Shown piece by piece: positions 22,171-34,524 of a stretch of DNA of 64,000 bases (its first letter is position 1; every line of letters starts with the position of its first letter). This DNA is from Icerya purchasi (taxonomy: Eukaryota > Arthropoda > Insecta > Hemiptera > Monophlebidae): the NCBI GenBank assembly GCA_039619475.1, contig CM077115.1:301135756-301199755 (forward strand), in the 5' to 3' direction. The notes beneath the pieces were generated by a model. It saw only the letters and a list, made by a program, of their open reading frames with translations, was not told the DNA's origin and did no database searches. The position numbers and the translations under genes are program-made.

Positions 22171-22667
22171 GATGACAATTTGTTGTTTAATATTTTTGCC
22201 AACGATATGAAAGTGCTTGGGCGGACTGCATTAAAACTACGGCATTCAATTAGAATATGTTGTACTGACGGGTATTTTAATTCTGCACAATATGGACATG
22301 TGTTAGCGAGTTATCTTTTGCAATATGTGGTCATGGTATTTAGCTATACGATGCACTCTATTCTTAGCCGATTGATTGTTATGTATTTGGAACGCGGACT
22401 ATTGAAGAAATTTGTAATTTTTTATTTTTTATTTTAACGAGATGAGTAAGTAATATTTTTCTAATTTTTTTCATGATGTTCCTACCACAGATTTTCATCA
22501 ATGTTTAATTTACCGTAAGCACATGTCATGCTAACCAGAATTAGCTGAATAAAGAGAGTAACAGTATATTTACATTGTTCGTATAAACTTCTTTTTTCAT
22601 TGGAAAAATCTGAAAAACAATATTTTTTCTTAGTTAAATTAATCTGGAAAAATCTTTCAGAGCTAAA

Positions 22668-22670
<3 letters not shown>
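22171..22670. other. No recognised gene
   Basis: An 85-codon plus-strand ORF (22180-22437) lies directly after the LINE A poly(A). Its product is hydrophobic and unrecognised, and I do not call it a gene. Confidence 0.4.
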
Positions 22671-22700
<30 letters not shown>

Positions 22701-23822
22701 TGAAAGCAACATCCTGTACCGTGTTTAACTGCTGTAGCTATTACAGTACGAAGATGCGCAGTTTGTTTTTATAGATATCTGATTATTCCGCTAGTTCTGA
22801 TAAATTGTGTTATGGATAAAATTGCATCGGGGGAATTCTCAAGAATGTTGGTGACTGTTTTGTTATTAATTGAAGGGGGCCAGTGAGGTGATAATGCTGG
22901 ACAGTCGCATAGTATATGAGGAGTTGAGGGAGCAACATCTTGGCCACAGAAAGGACAACTCATAGGGGGGGTTCTTTGCAAAATAAAATTATGCGACATG
23001 GCCGTATGGCCTGTGCGCAAGCGGCTAAGTGCACAGAAATCTCTGCGGGAAATGCTTTTTTCCGGCCACCATGGTTCAGTTGAGGGTTTAATTAACCTCG
23101 AGAAAGTCTGACACGAGGACCAATGGGTTTTCCATAAGGACGTGAGATTATTCAAGATTATGTTCGAGAGATAAGGTGGAGGTGGGCTGTTACTAGGCGA
23201 GGGGCAATATATTTCTGCTCGGGCGGATGTATCGACGCGTTAATTTCCAGGAATCCCTGCATAGCTGGGCGCCCACAGAAAGGATACGGGTCTCTTAATA
23301 AGTTCGTATAATACCTGCTGGGTTCGAATTGCTACAGGATGTTTGGTGAGGGGATTAGAAATTGTCAATAAAGCTGCGGATGAATCAGATACCAGCAGGG
23401 CTTTCTGTGATGTAGGCTCTGTAGAAAGAAAATATTCCAAACAGAAAAATACTACGTATATTTCAGCATCCAGTACCGAGCAATTGTCATTCAGTCGAAT
23501 GCTTCGAATCACGTCGCAGACTTCAAAGGAACAGGCGGTTGGGGATGAAGTAGCCTCTGGGGTAGCCTTGGCAGCATCCGTGTAGAAAAAGAGGTGGTCG
23601 GGGTATTTTTGCATTGTTGCTGTTGTCAACTGAACGATATTCGGATGTAGGGGTTTATTATACTTCGTCAGGGAAAAGTTAACATCAATGTTTAAAGGGG
23701 CCCACGGCGGAATTATGATGTTAGAAGCTAGGTTAGGGAAAGGGATAACGCTCACGTTGTGCTGTGATAGGAGGGCCAGGATTTCTGGGAGTGGGTCATT
23801 AGGGAACTCTGGGGAAAGCTAC
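22671..23822 (-). mobile_element. LINE B copy 2: RNase H and C-terminus, 5'-truncated
   Basis: The minus strand carries the RNase H domain (FFYTDAAK, LDAEIYVVFF, LLVSDSSAALLTI, FLWAPSYAGIPGN) in 23240-23755 and the C-terminal zinc motif (CPFCGQDVAPSTPHILCDCP) in 22769-23155. Both are the same frame, separated by one TAA (23240-23242) exactly where the Glu of GNE is expected. TDG has become TDA, and the conserved His of the PxHxG motif is Tyr. The 3' end has the LINE B hairpin and a poly(A) tract of about 29 nt. Everything upstream of RNase H is missing. Confidence 0.87.
22716..22749 (-). other. Conserved 3'-UTR hairpin of LINE B (copy 2)
   Basis: In sense orientation GUACUGU pairs with ACGGUAC (7 bp, one U.G) around a 20-nt loop AAUAGCUACAGCAGUUAAAC, nearly identical to the copy 1 loop. 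Stem sequences differ from copies 1 and 3 but stay paired. Confidence 0.78.
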
Positions 23823-24033
23823 ACCGTCATATCTCAAAAAATAATAATTTCTTATCTGCGTATGAAAATTTTGGTAATAATAATCGATTTGACGCCACAG
23901 CTGTCGTCGTTTTAACCAACAGAAATGTAACATATAATGTTGTGGAATTTTGCCGGTTTCAGCAATATTCATCGCTATAATCGGTATCTATAACCAACAT
24001 ATGTGCAGTGCAATATAACTGATATATATATAT

Positions 24034-24382
24034 AACTCGGCCATTTTGGCTTCGCAAGGGGCTGCGCCCCTTGACCCCTCTTGCTTTCATTTCTGTCTCT
24101 TTCTCTTCTATACTTTGTATAAAATGATCAAAATTTACAACGTAATTCTTACTGGCATCAACACAAAAAAAAATAACATAATCACAAAAATCCTATCTCT
24201 ACATTTAACGTTCATTATATAAAATTAAGACATTTTTTCGTTACATATTTCGTTACATAAAATTGTGACATTTTTTAAATAACAATAACAAAAATCCTTC
24301 AAAATATGACAAACGTTAAATAAAATTGGGACATTTTTTCTAAGGGGGGGGGGGGTGGTAGCCTAAGAATTACGTTGTAATT
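24034..24382 (-). repeat. (TA)n-embedded interspersed repeat, copy 2
   Basis: Inverted relative to copies 1 and 3. It begins after a TA run (24022-24033) with ACTCGGCCATTTTGGC, has the hairpin CAAGGGGC-TGC-GCCCCTTG (24055-24073), and ends in GTAGCCTAAGAATTACG with a G run (24345-24356). An extra internal phrase ACAACGTAATTCTTA near 24138 repeats the terminal inverted repeat. Non-coding. Confidence 0.8.
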
Positions 24383-24698
24383 AATATTAGACGTATAACG
24401 CACTTTTTTTATCAATCGGAATGCTTTTCCTATAAGTGGTATTGTTGGATGCCCAGCGTCGTGGCTACCTATTTATACGTTTTAGTTATACAAATATCTC
24501 GCGGCAATTGTTACATTCGATACGCGACTGTACGCGCAAGACTACACTTTGAAATGATATTGTAAATGTTTGATTTATATCGTTATACAAATGTGGTCCC
24601 GTATGTGTCGGATGTATACTAACTAGTGGGCATATATGATGGTATGCATGTTTGACATTACCTATCAGCGATTATTTAGTTAATTTATAATAATTTAT
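24383..24698. other. No gene recognised
   Basis: AT-rich, possibly the body of a SINE whose tRNA-like head is the minus-strand segment at 24699-24762. No clear 3' tail was found. Confidence 0.35.
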
Positions 24699-24762
24699 GT
24701 CGTCGCCTGGGATCGAACTGAAGAGATCCGAAGTGCTCTAGCAACTAGGCTGTCGCGACGAC
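24699..24762 (-). repeat. tRNA-like segment (SINE head or tRNA pseudogene)
   Basis: On the minus strand it starts GTCGTCG and ends CGACGAC, a perfect 7-bp acceptor-like pair. Inside are an A-box-like ACAGCCTAGTTGCTAG and a B-box-like AGTTCGATCCC. At 64 nt it is too short for a normal tRNA, and the anticodon and T stems do not pair well. The head of the SINE at 43867-44257 (GTCGCGATGGCCTAGTGGC) is similar, so a SINE head is more likely than a functional tRNA. Confidence 0.55.
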
Positions 24763-24816
24763 AAAATCAAACTTCATTTTCTTTAAAATTCAAATACATT
24801 CAAACAAAATGTAAAC

Positions 24817-25100
24817 ATAGTAATTTATAACAAATAAAAATATAACAATCAAAATTAAGAATAAAATGAATGCTTACTTAGAAACCTTTTTATCGGGTAT
24901 AACCCATCATCAACTAAGAACACAACTCACTATGTGTGATCAGAAACAAATTAAAAATCACACTCACTTTCTCATCACACATAGTGAGTTGTGTTCTTAG
25001 CTGATGATGGGTTATACCTGATAAAAAGGTTTCTAAGTAAGCATTCATTTTATTCTTAAATTTGTTATATTTTGATAGTTGTTATAAATTACTATATTTT
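24817..25100. repeat. Large imperfect palindrome (fold-back)
   Basis: Left arm (24817-24940) and right arm (24973-25100) are near reverse complements. The inner ~75 bp of each arm are almost perfect, for example TCACTATGTGTGAT against ATCACACATAGTGA, with a central spacer of about 32 nt. The outer parts (ATAGTAATTTATAACAA) match with small gaps. The arms include CTGATGATGGGTTATACC (25001-25018). No ORF lies inside. It would form a long stem-loop. It may be a fold-back transposon, a MITE-like element or an inverted duplication. Confidence 0.85.
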
Positions 25101-25199
25101 ATAATTAACAAATTAACAAACAGGATGTTGAAAGATTATTTATTAAAATGTAAACAGATAATCATTTTATAAAAATTTATCGATTAATTCGATTTATAA

Positions 25200-26626
25200 T
25201 CGAATTCACTATACCGGAGTACCGCACAACTACAAATTGTAATCTTGCGAAAACAATATCTATTATCCGATTCACAATTCGGGCATGCTCCATCAAGCCG
25301 TCACAGCAAATAACGCAATGCCATGTTACATTTATATGCTTTTCGATAGCAGCTGTCTGCTTGGCTACTGGTGCATTTCGCACTATGCCGATTAACAGTT
25401 TCCACTCTGAATCATCAGAATGGCCTCTAGATAATCGTGGCTGGTTTCTCTTGGCTAACTTTTCAGTACAATCTAATGCTTCCAGTTTTTCATCATAACA
25501 GTTGGTCTCATCATCAACCCCGCCTTCTCCAAAACAGTCGCAGTCAATTTCGGACATTTTTAATACCATCTTGACAAAGATAAACGCTCCAAATATATTA
25601 GATCTTAGGTTCTCCAATGCATTAATTCCACCGTGGGATGATAACCCAATCAAGATAGCTCTCTCAATGCTCACTACGAGAAGAGGGATTGCTCATCCAT
25701 TGATCAAATAGAGGAATACATTCGGACACGAACCTCCAGCTCGTCTCTTTTCTACACCTACGCGTCTAAATTCGATTCGTTTTCTGGCTGCTCAGTCGTC
25801 TCTGATGATGTCGCTATAATCCGTTATTCACTTCCTTCACCGTTTCCCATCCTATCCGCCGAATTATATGGTATCTGGCTCGCGCTCGATTTCCTTATGA
25901 AAACTGACTCGCACCAATCGTCCGTAGTGTGTTCAGATTCTCTGTCAGCAATCAACGCTTTGTCCAACGTGTTCAGCCACGATCAACAACCGGTAGCCAA
26001 AGAAGTTCTGAAATTAATATCGTCGAGGCCAGATCGAACAGTAACGTTCATACGAATTCCTGACCACGCTGGTATTCGAGGGAACGAACTAGCAGACACG
26101 ACTGCAAAGGAGGCTGCTGTAACTCTGCCGGTGCCAAGCATTCCTGTTCCAGCAACCGATCCCAAGATCTATATAAAATGTGGCTTAATGGCTCTGTGGC
26201 AGAGGAAATGGCAGCAAACATCACAAACGAATAAGCTTCGCTCGATCAAATCGTCAGTATCACCGTGGAATAGATCACTTCCAAATCGAATGTAGTCATC
26301 ACCAGACTCCGATTGGATCACAGCTGACCCACGAATATTTATTAAATGGAACGGAAGCTCCTCAATGTGCCGCGTGCAGCCTCACCATCCACCATATCCT
26401 CACCGAATGCCATTCATACTCCTTGGAAAAAAAAAAATCCTTCAATCTGTCTTCTCTTCCCTTCCCCTCATCCTTAATGACAACTCCTCTTCACTGTCCA
26501 ATTTAATTCTTTTCCTTCAAAAGTCCAGAGTTTACTCATTAATCTAAACCTCCTCCTCCCGTGCCTCTAGCTATAGTTGATGCACATAGCACGTAAATTT
26601 AACTTAATAAAAAAAAAAAAAAAGAT
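25200..26626 (+). mobile_element. RNase H-bearing LINE remnant (family F), C-terminal half
   Basis: The plus strand reads CLATGAFRTMPINSFHSESS and ANFSVQSN (post-RT connection), then, beyond a stop, NALIPPWDDNPIK. RNase H follows as YTYASKFDSFSGCSVVSDD, LSAELYGIWLALDFL, VVCSDSLSAINALS and IPDHAGIRGNELADTTAKEA (frame 25897-26295). After a frameshift the C-terminal zinc region follows (CAACSLTIHHILTECHSY), then a poly(A) run at about 26611-26625. TDG is replaced by YAS, so the RNase H first Asp is lost. The 165-codon minus-strand frame over the same DNA is an antisense shadow. No target-site duplication was found. Confidence 0.78.
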
Positions 26627-26639
26627 AGCACGTGCTACA

Positions 26640-29519
26640 AGCCGCGTTCAAACTAAAAGAATTCGAGAGACAATTTTTAATATCTTTTCAAATATAAAAA
26701 ATTAATTCATTTTTGACATTAATTTTACTACTAATGACGGTTTATAAATATTAAATAGAAATAAAAACATCCTACTTCACTTATTAAACTTTAATTTAGA
26801 GCATTCACGTGCAAATGCGAACACATAAACGAGCCATTACTGCGCTTATAAGACCTTGACGCACTATGCCCACAATTGATTATATATATTCATGTTGCGC
26901 GACGAAATTTGGTACTGCCGATAAAATTATAGTCGTACAGTGAGTAATTTTTACACCAGTTTATTTAATTTTTATTAAATCTCACGATGAGGAAAACAAA
27001 GCTTCATGATCGCGGGAGTTATTATAATATCCATTTTTAAATAGACTCACGAGTTAAAAACACAACTCATAAAATTATTTCACTTACATTCTAAAGTGAA
27101 TGCCCCCCTCTTCCAATTCGTTCATCCTGTATTTTTCATGAAAGAATGTATCTCGTACCAGTACATTCTTGTACTGCAATAGAAGTATTCATCCCAATAT
27201 ACTTTCGTCTCATTATTACCGTTAAACGCCAACGAAACCTTTTATTACCTTCCAGTTTCAACTTGTTATACCGCATCTCTTGCAATTCTCACTGCTTCGT
27301 GTTCTTAACCATAGTTGCAATAGCAGCTATCGATAAAAGTCTCCTTCACGCTCCGTTCAACAACACGATCAAAATTGTCGCTAATGGTCTGCTTATTGAA
27401 TCGATCTGACCACCAATTCAAACATCTTCCGTTTTATAACAAGCCGTTCTTTTCGAAATGTATTTTCAATTAGCAGCGTCAAACTTTTTACAAAACACTT
27501 CCACCACATTGAACGTGCAACACCGCTAGTTTCTTTACAAATTAGGTTACGAACACAATCGAAGTTTTCGCAAAAAAAGAAGCAAAAAATACCCAGCAAA
27601 TAACTCCTTTTTCCTTCATTCTGATTATTATTATTATTAATCGCTTCCGCGAACGAGATAAAGAGATGCGAGTAAATCCGGTTCTAGTTCAAAAAATTTC
27701 TTCATTAATCGTAAAAATATCGAATTTATGAAATGGAACCGAAGTACATATATCACGACTAGAACTGCGAGGAAACCGCAAGAAATTGTAGTTGCATTGT
27801 AGCGCGATGTTTACCCGGCGCATAAGTCGTACGAATAGGCGTACAATTGGTGTGTTCGGGTTTTAGTGGTTCTAGAATTGCCACGAGCTGGTCGCCGAAA
27901 TTTGTTCCATCGACGATATAGCGGCGATATTGCGAAAGTTTAACCTCTTCTCTTTTGATCTTTTATGCTGCTTACGGAAATAGAGAAAGAGGAAAGATGA
28001 GCGAGTAATGGAGGGAAGAAAGAGCCCTAGCCCGGGGTCTACGGAAATACATTAATCACCTCACTTCACAGCTGTGCTGTTAGCCCTTGTGTTTTGGGTT
28101 CCCCATTGGAAATCCATTCCGAAGAACACGCGTTGTTCCGAACTGATGAAATAACGGCGATCTGTTTAAAAAATTGAAAATGTCATTTAAAAAAATTATA
28201 TTATCGAATTTCACCACGATTCGATAAGTTAAATTTATTCGAACGACTCAAAAAAATAATAATAAAAAGAAAAAAGGAAAAAAACCAAAACAAAAAGGAA
28301 ACCTAAAAAAATAATAAAATTGAATTATGGCCTTCCGATGTAATTACAAACACGGGCTTTTTTGCTTATCGCTGATTTCGTTGAACTAAAAAGTAAATTG
28401 CAAAAAATTTAAATCGCTGTTCCGTGGAAATTTTTTCAGTTTTGATTTCATTCGAAGTTGTTGAAGTATTTCTCCCCCCCCACCCCCACCCCAGTTATTA
28501 TTAAATATTCCGTCGGTTTCAGCTGATCACTTTGCGGAAAAAACTTGAGCATAGATAAAAAATGTTGTTTTCATCTTAACGGTATTACCTGTTCGAATTT
28601 ATTTTATCCAGTTTCAATTTATGATATTTCGCACAAATGCAAAAAAATTGCAGATAGACACTGCAAAGGTGGCTTTAAAAATAGTAAAAATTCAATTCGA
28701 CCTAATATTTCTTTTTATTCATTTCTTGTTTTTCTTTTTTTTTTTTTTTGTAAAACTGCTAATAATAGGAGTACGGGGAGATTATTATTATTATAATGAA
28801 TTGATGAGACTTTTCAAAAGTCGAATTTAATTTATGAAAAATTAGCTCCGAAAAGGCTAAAGTTAATAAAATAATACACAAGTATTTAAGAAAAAATAAA
28901 TAAACTCGATAACAATAATAATAATAATAGTTTGGGTTGTATCATTAACACTTCATAATCAGCAAACTCGTCAGACAATAATTCGAGTTTAGTTATTCGG
29001 AGTGGGCAAACATCGATTGATACTCAAAACCTAAAGCAGCTAATTGAACTGCGCACAACACCGTAAGTAGCCCACTTTCGAGTACATTAACTGCATAACA
29101 TCTTTTGAAGAGATTTTTTAATACAACAATATCGGTAAAATAATATAACAAAAGTCATTCTCTTGCTAAAAGCGATTCTCGAAACTTACATCTCTTTTTT
29201 CCAATATTTAAGATTGCCTTGTTTTCCTGTTTCTGGTGTTCTATATGTACTTCGAATAACCCTAATAAAATATTTTATAAATTCCCCCCAACTAATAATA
29301 AAATGAAATAAAATAAAACTCGTTAACTCTCGAAGGACAACGTATAAACATAAAACTGTGCAGATATACCAGAATTCACGGTTGAAATCACGCGTATACT
29401 GAAGATCGCTCGACTTATAATAACTGCATTCGTATTAGCTTCATTATTGATTCACTAATTGAAAGTGCGTTAGACATGTTTTAAATAGCTCCATTCTGTT
29501 ATTAAAACTTATGGACGAA
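26640..29519. other. Unique-looking DNA, no feature supported
   Basis: AT-rich with somewhat more balanced blocks (27840-28160). Short ORFs (27146-27409 plus, 28545-28796 plus) have no known motifs. C-rich and T-rich homopolymer runs lie near 28472-28492 and 28734-28750. I see no RNA gene or transposon terminus. Confidence 0.4.
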
Positions 29520-29640
29520 CGATTTTAAAAGATGGTTTGGTTACACGTCGATAGCAGGTCAGCTACATCAAGGGCAGGGCAGTCATTGCTTTGTGGATCG
29601 CTGACCTTTGAAATGGAGATGGCGTATGAAGAAGAAGACT
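29520..29640 (+). mobile_element. Possible RTE-like 3' stub
   Basis: Ends in GGCGTATGAAGAAGAAGAC after a short block resembling the terminal codons and 3' end of RTE-like elements (compare GAAAGAAGAAGAAG at the end of 55890-56665). Too short to be certain. Confidence 0.35.
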
Positions 29641-32144
29641 ATTTACATATTTGTATGAAAAGAAATGCTTCTGTTTTCATCCTCGCATTGCAAAAATAAA
29701 TATTAGTTGTTATGGTATTTCTTACTCCTATTTATTACGTGTGCTTTTCACATTGAAAATTAGAGTTTGGTGTAATGGATCTCTCCAGGCCGGGGGGAAA
29801 AAAAAAATAGTGTAAACATTTAATTCACAAAACTGCGTCAGCCATCAGATTACATCAAAACACAAGTGATAGGTTATCTTGAGTTCCCCAAAAATTTCAA
29901 AAAAAAAAAAATAATAAGGATATTTAGAACATGGAACTTTGATGAAACTGTTTAATCCGACAGCGCATTAATCCCGATATTTAAAATATACGTATTACAA
30001 CAAACGTCAAGTACTGTAGCGCAAAAGATTTTAATATTTTTTAATATCCGATCAATTTCAATCCTTATTGAAAGTGAAAAAGAGCAAAGGAATAGCATGT
30101 TCTTGTAAATGATAGTTTCGCTATAGAAGTTAAAAATTATCACGTTACCGGCCACCAGAGGTAACCAGTTACGTGATAAAATATTTTTAAATGAAGTTAA
30201 TTTATGATGTTAATTTATCAAACTAATTTATCCTTCTTACTCCTTTTATCTATTTATGGTTTTCTATTTATTTCTGCCTTTAATCTTTTTTACTCGGTCT
30301 TTCGGAAATCACTTCGCACACTCACAGGCAATAATCTAACACTTCGTCTACAAATTTTCTTTACATATATTTAAATCACCGAGACACTAAACGATTGGGA
30401 GATGTAGCTGCATAAAAATAAACACAAATCAATACAAATTATTAAAATACATATATCATACACATATACTTTGTCCTATACTCATTCAGATCGCAGTACT
30501 CACAAATTATGAAACAACAACAATAAAACAATATAAAATATCAACGAATAAATAAAATCTGGCCTGTAATTTTCCGTGACTTGACTGCAATCTATCCGTC
30601 TGATTGACTCGCGACTGCGAAGGCTGGACTTCTCAGCTCCTTCAGTAGCTAGTACAGGCACTGGTGACTTTCGAGCGCTTTCGTCCACCCTCGGTCTTCG
30701 AAGTTTTCAACCTCCGGCTATACTATTTCGAAGCTGTTCCTTATTCTTTTGGACTTTTGTTTTCTTTGATTATTGTGCCTTGTTAAAGCAATAGGCTTTT
30801 CTCAGTGACTAGGATGATGATGATGGCTTTTGATATAACGCGATTATAACTATATACAAATGACTAAAAACTGTCTAGAAAATATGAAGGTACGTATGAG
30901 AACACGTTTAGCGCGTAAAGCCGATTCACACAACCGCTGACAAAATCGAAGTAATTTCCGTGCGCCGAGATCGAACAGATTCCGCTCTATCATCTGTCTC
31001 TTATCACGTTACACAGTCATTTTTGCGAAATTCCCTTTTCATTTTCGATACGCGGCCAGATGATCAGCTGTACGCTTATGAATTACCGACATTAATGGAA
31101 TTTCTATTTTTATGTACATATTTCGGACATAATTCTTTCGCTTGCTTTTTAAAACTATTTATTATTTCTTAGTTCAAATAAATTAGATTTTCTCACCGAC
31201 CCTCTCTATATCTTATCACGATAAAATGCAAGTGTCTCACAAAAATATAAACTATATGTACATTATAGGAGAAATATAGCGGATATTATAACTTCAAATT
31301 TTCATTAACCCGAACGTACTGAGGAAGTTCAAAATATGAAAAACAAAAAATTCCAGCGTTATATTGACGGGAAACTCCCTATTTAAAGTTAATATGGCTT
31401 GCGATTAAAGTGATAAAGTTTATCTTTTTTTAATCTTTGCCGCATTCAGTTGTCGGCTGTAATATCGGTGAAATCGTTTTAATTTTTCTAATTTCATTGT
31501 TCTTCTTATCATTTCTTATCAATAATCGTATTGTTATTACCTCGAATATTTGTTATCGTCGTTGCTCGTGCTATTTATTCGATTTAGTTTTAAGTGAAAT
31601 GTAATCAAATGCTTGACACGTCTCCTAATCCTTCCGCTCTAACTGCAAAGCTAGCCGCGCAATCGAAATCACCGAATCTAAACCCGATGAACCACGAAAT
31701 AAATCCGTCTAATCTTCATTATTTCCGAACAATTTTCAAGGCAACAATAATATGATAAGTTATATATATTTTAAAACCCTTAAATTACGTTACAAAAGTT
31801 ATATATTTTTATATATTGCACAGACACAGAGTACCTTTCAATTCATTAAAACATATAACATTTATTTATATTAAATTATTACTTAAATTAAAATACAAGT
31901 TTTATAAACATAATTAATTCACAAAATATATATAAAATTCGTCCTACCGGTTTCGTCTACTTGACATATTCATGGACTGAATTTTGTTGTATTATTTATT
32001 TACATGTTTGGTCATTATTAAAGATATAGATCGATATATTATAATTGTTGGTCTATGTAATATAAAATTTTAAATTTAATAAATAATAATGAATTAAATA
32101 TAAACATAAAGGTAAATATATAGTTACAATTGAATATTTCCTGC
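29641..32144. other. AT-rich DNA, no feature supported
   Basis: Several short ORFs on both strands have no recognisable product. No repeat termini, tRNA or ribozyme-like structures seen. Confidence 0.4.
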
Positions 32145-32960
32145 ACACGCCACTATCTATACCGACGGTTCCAAAGAGCCCAGCGGAGTTGGTTTTGCTT
32201 GTTTTTGTCCTGCTTTGAATTATTACGGATCTTTTAAGCTTCCCTCCTTTTGTTCAATTTTCTATGCGGAATCTATTTCAATTCTATGCGCTGTTCTCTT
32301 TGTTTCCTCATTAATTAGTTTTCCATAAAGTGCTCATAATTTCGGATTCTAAAAGTGTTCTGCAAGCTATCTCTTCCCCTCTACGTAATGCTTTTCATAC
32401 GATCCCTCATTCATGATCCAGTCGATCAAAATCGGTCTTTTGCGGATTGCTGGTCCTTTGGATGTTGAAGGCAATGTGAGATGATGGATTCCTTAGCCTG
32501 TTCTTCTATTTCCAGAGGCGTATTTTTGGGGGCGAATTTTCAGCTCATAATATTGCTTTTCTTTCCTCAGTCGCTCATTCGAAATTATGGATCAACTCTT
32601 ATTCTTCTTCCTTTTTCTAATCCTGCCTTCTTTTGCTATTCAGCCATCTCTCTTCAACGTCATCCTTGGTTTTTTTGATACTTGCTCACTCCTAAACGCT
32701 CTACAATCTTTGCTATTTGTCGCCTTCGCTTTAGCCTAGGATTCCTTCTATTCTTCGCTAATAAAACTTGATATCCCTACGGTTCTTATCGGTGCTGCTT
32801 GTATTCTCTCATTTCCTACTGTTTCGGTTATTCCTGTTCTCGAATTATTTTTATACTTTGCCCTTAAACGCGTAAGAATGTAAATTTATTTTCTACTCCG
32901 TTCAATTGCTAATGTCCTCGCTGACAAACCAACTAGAATAAAAACAAAAAGTTAATAAGA
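32145..32960 (+). mobile_element. LINE A remnant: decayed RNase H to C-terminus
   Basis: The plus strand reads YTDGSKEPSGVGFACF and SFCSIFYAESISIL (RNase H first two motifs), then after a stop KVLIISDSKSVLQAISSP (third motif), then across a frameshift EMMDSLA (from GNEMADSLA), and ISLQRHPWFF before the C-terminal zinc region. The tail near 32905 (GTCCTCGCTGACAAACC) is a decayed LINE A end. Many stops and shifts show old age. Confidence 0.72.
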
Positions 32961-34290
32961 CTGTATTTCCGTTCTATAAAGAAACTCCTGTAGTTTACAA
33001 AAAAGTAGTGTGTTTACTCGTTTGACTGCAGTGGTAGTAGAGTACCAATCTTCGGCCAGGTGCAGCGTAAGAGGAGCTTTGGAAGCGGCACTGCATTACT
33101 GTCATTTTGAACGTTCCTACAGTCAGGAATGAAGGCAAAGTGAGATGCACGGTACAATTTAGAATAATTTATTTGCGATCGGTCGATGTTGTTTTTTTTT
33201 TTTAATTGTTTTTCTTAGTGAAATTTTTTGAATTCTTCGACAGCACCAAATGAGGATGACGCATGGTATAGGAGTTGAAAAGACCGTTTTCGAAATTAAC
33301 TGTTCAATCGACCGCGCAGGTATACGTTCGTCGCCAATGAACTCCTGATCACGAACGCTGCGCTTTCACGCACACGCGTATATGCGAAACGCGCGCACAT
33401 CAAATATTTTTATTTGCTTTTTTTTTTTTTCGTTTCTTTAATGGAAATTTTCGAACTTTCGAAAAATAAGAATGAGGGTGGCTCGGGGTGTAAAGAAACG
33501 AATCGAGACAGTCTTTTGATGTTTTTTATTTTTTTATTCTTCAACGGATATTTTTAAATGCTCCACCGGAGGAAGGCAAAGTATGTAAATGGCGATTGTT
33601 TATCCTCGAACAAAAACTTGTAATGTTCGTTCGTTCAAAGAATTCCTTTAGTAATGTGATATGCTAAACAATGTGTTGCACTGCAGTACTGTAAAATGAT
33701 GCAATATGCACATCGGGCGACACTGCGAAACGTTTCTGTGTTTGATCGTGCTTCACTTTTTTGATTTTCATCGAAAATGTTATCGTCGTTATTTTAATAG
33801 CATGTAAGGACTACGAAGCTGAATGATACTGCGCAACTTTGAAACAATAGTTCGGTTGGTCGAGTTATTTTTTGAATAATCAAATCTAATTCACACATAC
33901 CTTAGTTATTAAAAAATGACCAGGATGCACTTCAACTTTCTACTATCCCCTCTTTATCATTGTAGCCATATATAAGAACTGAAATATCCGCGGCAAAAGC
34001 ACACGCTGAAGAGCATATATCACGCAATTGAGCACCGATACGAGAACTATCTGAGACTGAATCCTTTCATCTTTAACCGGATTGCGTATCTAATTTGTAA
34101 ATTTTGTTTATCTTTTTGTGGAATAATGCGAATTTTTGTTATTGTCCTTACGGAGGGTGTGATGTATACGACACACACATATTCTCGATGTGCACGCTCG
34201 TTTCTAGGATTTAAAAAAAAACAAAACCGGCAGACTGTTTCGAGAGAACAAATGTTATGGGTTTCTTGTGATTAATAGAGTGAAGTATAT
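32961..34290. other. No gene recognised
   Basis: Mixed composition, T tracts near 33190 and 33420, and a CpG-containing stretch around 33300-33400. No coding or repeat signature identified. Confidence 0.4.
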
Positions 34291-34301
34291 AAAGAACGGG
34301 T

Positions 34302-34457
34302 CTCCTTTCCTTCCCCACTAATTATTCCTGCTATTTGTTCCTCCTTTTTAGTTAAAATTTCTGATCGAATCAAAATATAACCGACTTCTTTCCTTACCTT
34401 TTGTTTCTGGGTAAAGGTCCCCTTGCTTGACGAGCCCAAAAAATATGAAAAAAAAAA
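34302..34457 (+). mobile_element. LINE A 5'-truncated insertion with target-site duplication
   Basis: Only the last codons (a frame reading FLVKISDRIKI, homologous to SFVASISDRLVI of the copy at 21625-22160) and the 3' tail TTTCTGGGTAAAGGTCCCC ... GACGAGCCCAAAAA remain. The insertion is flanked by AAAGAACGGGT at 34291-34301 and 34458-34468, an 11-bp target-site duplication overlapping the A-run. This fixes the family tail precisely. Confidence 0.82.
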
Positions 34458-34524
34458 AAAGAACGGGTTTGTCAAAGTTTCGACGAGTTCTCTCTAATGA
34501 CAAAGAACAAAATGTTAGTGCCAG

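Noticed and set aside
24699..24762. Functional tRNA gene
   Set aside because: Too short at 64 nt, with poor anticodon and T stems; better read as a SINE head.
25177..25674. 165-codon minus-strand ORF
   Set aside because: The opposite strand encodes clear LINE post-RT sequence (CLATGAFRTMPINSFHSESS) across the same DNA, so this frame is an antisense shadow.
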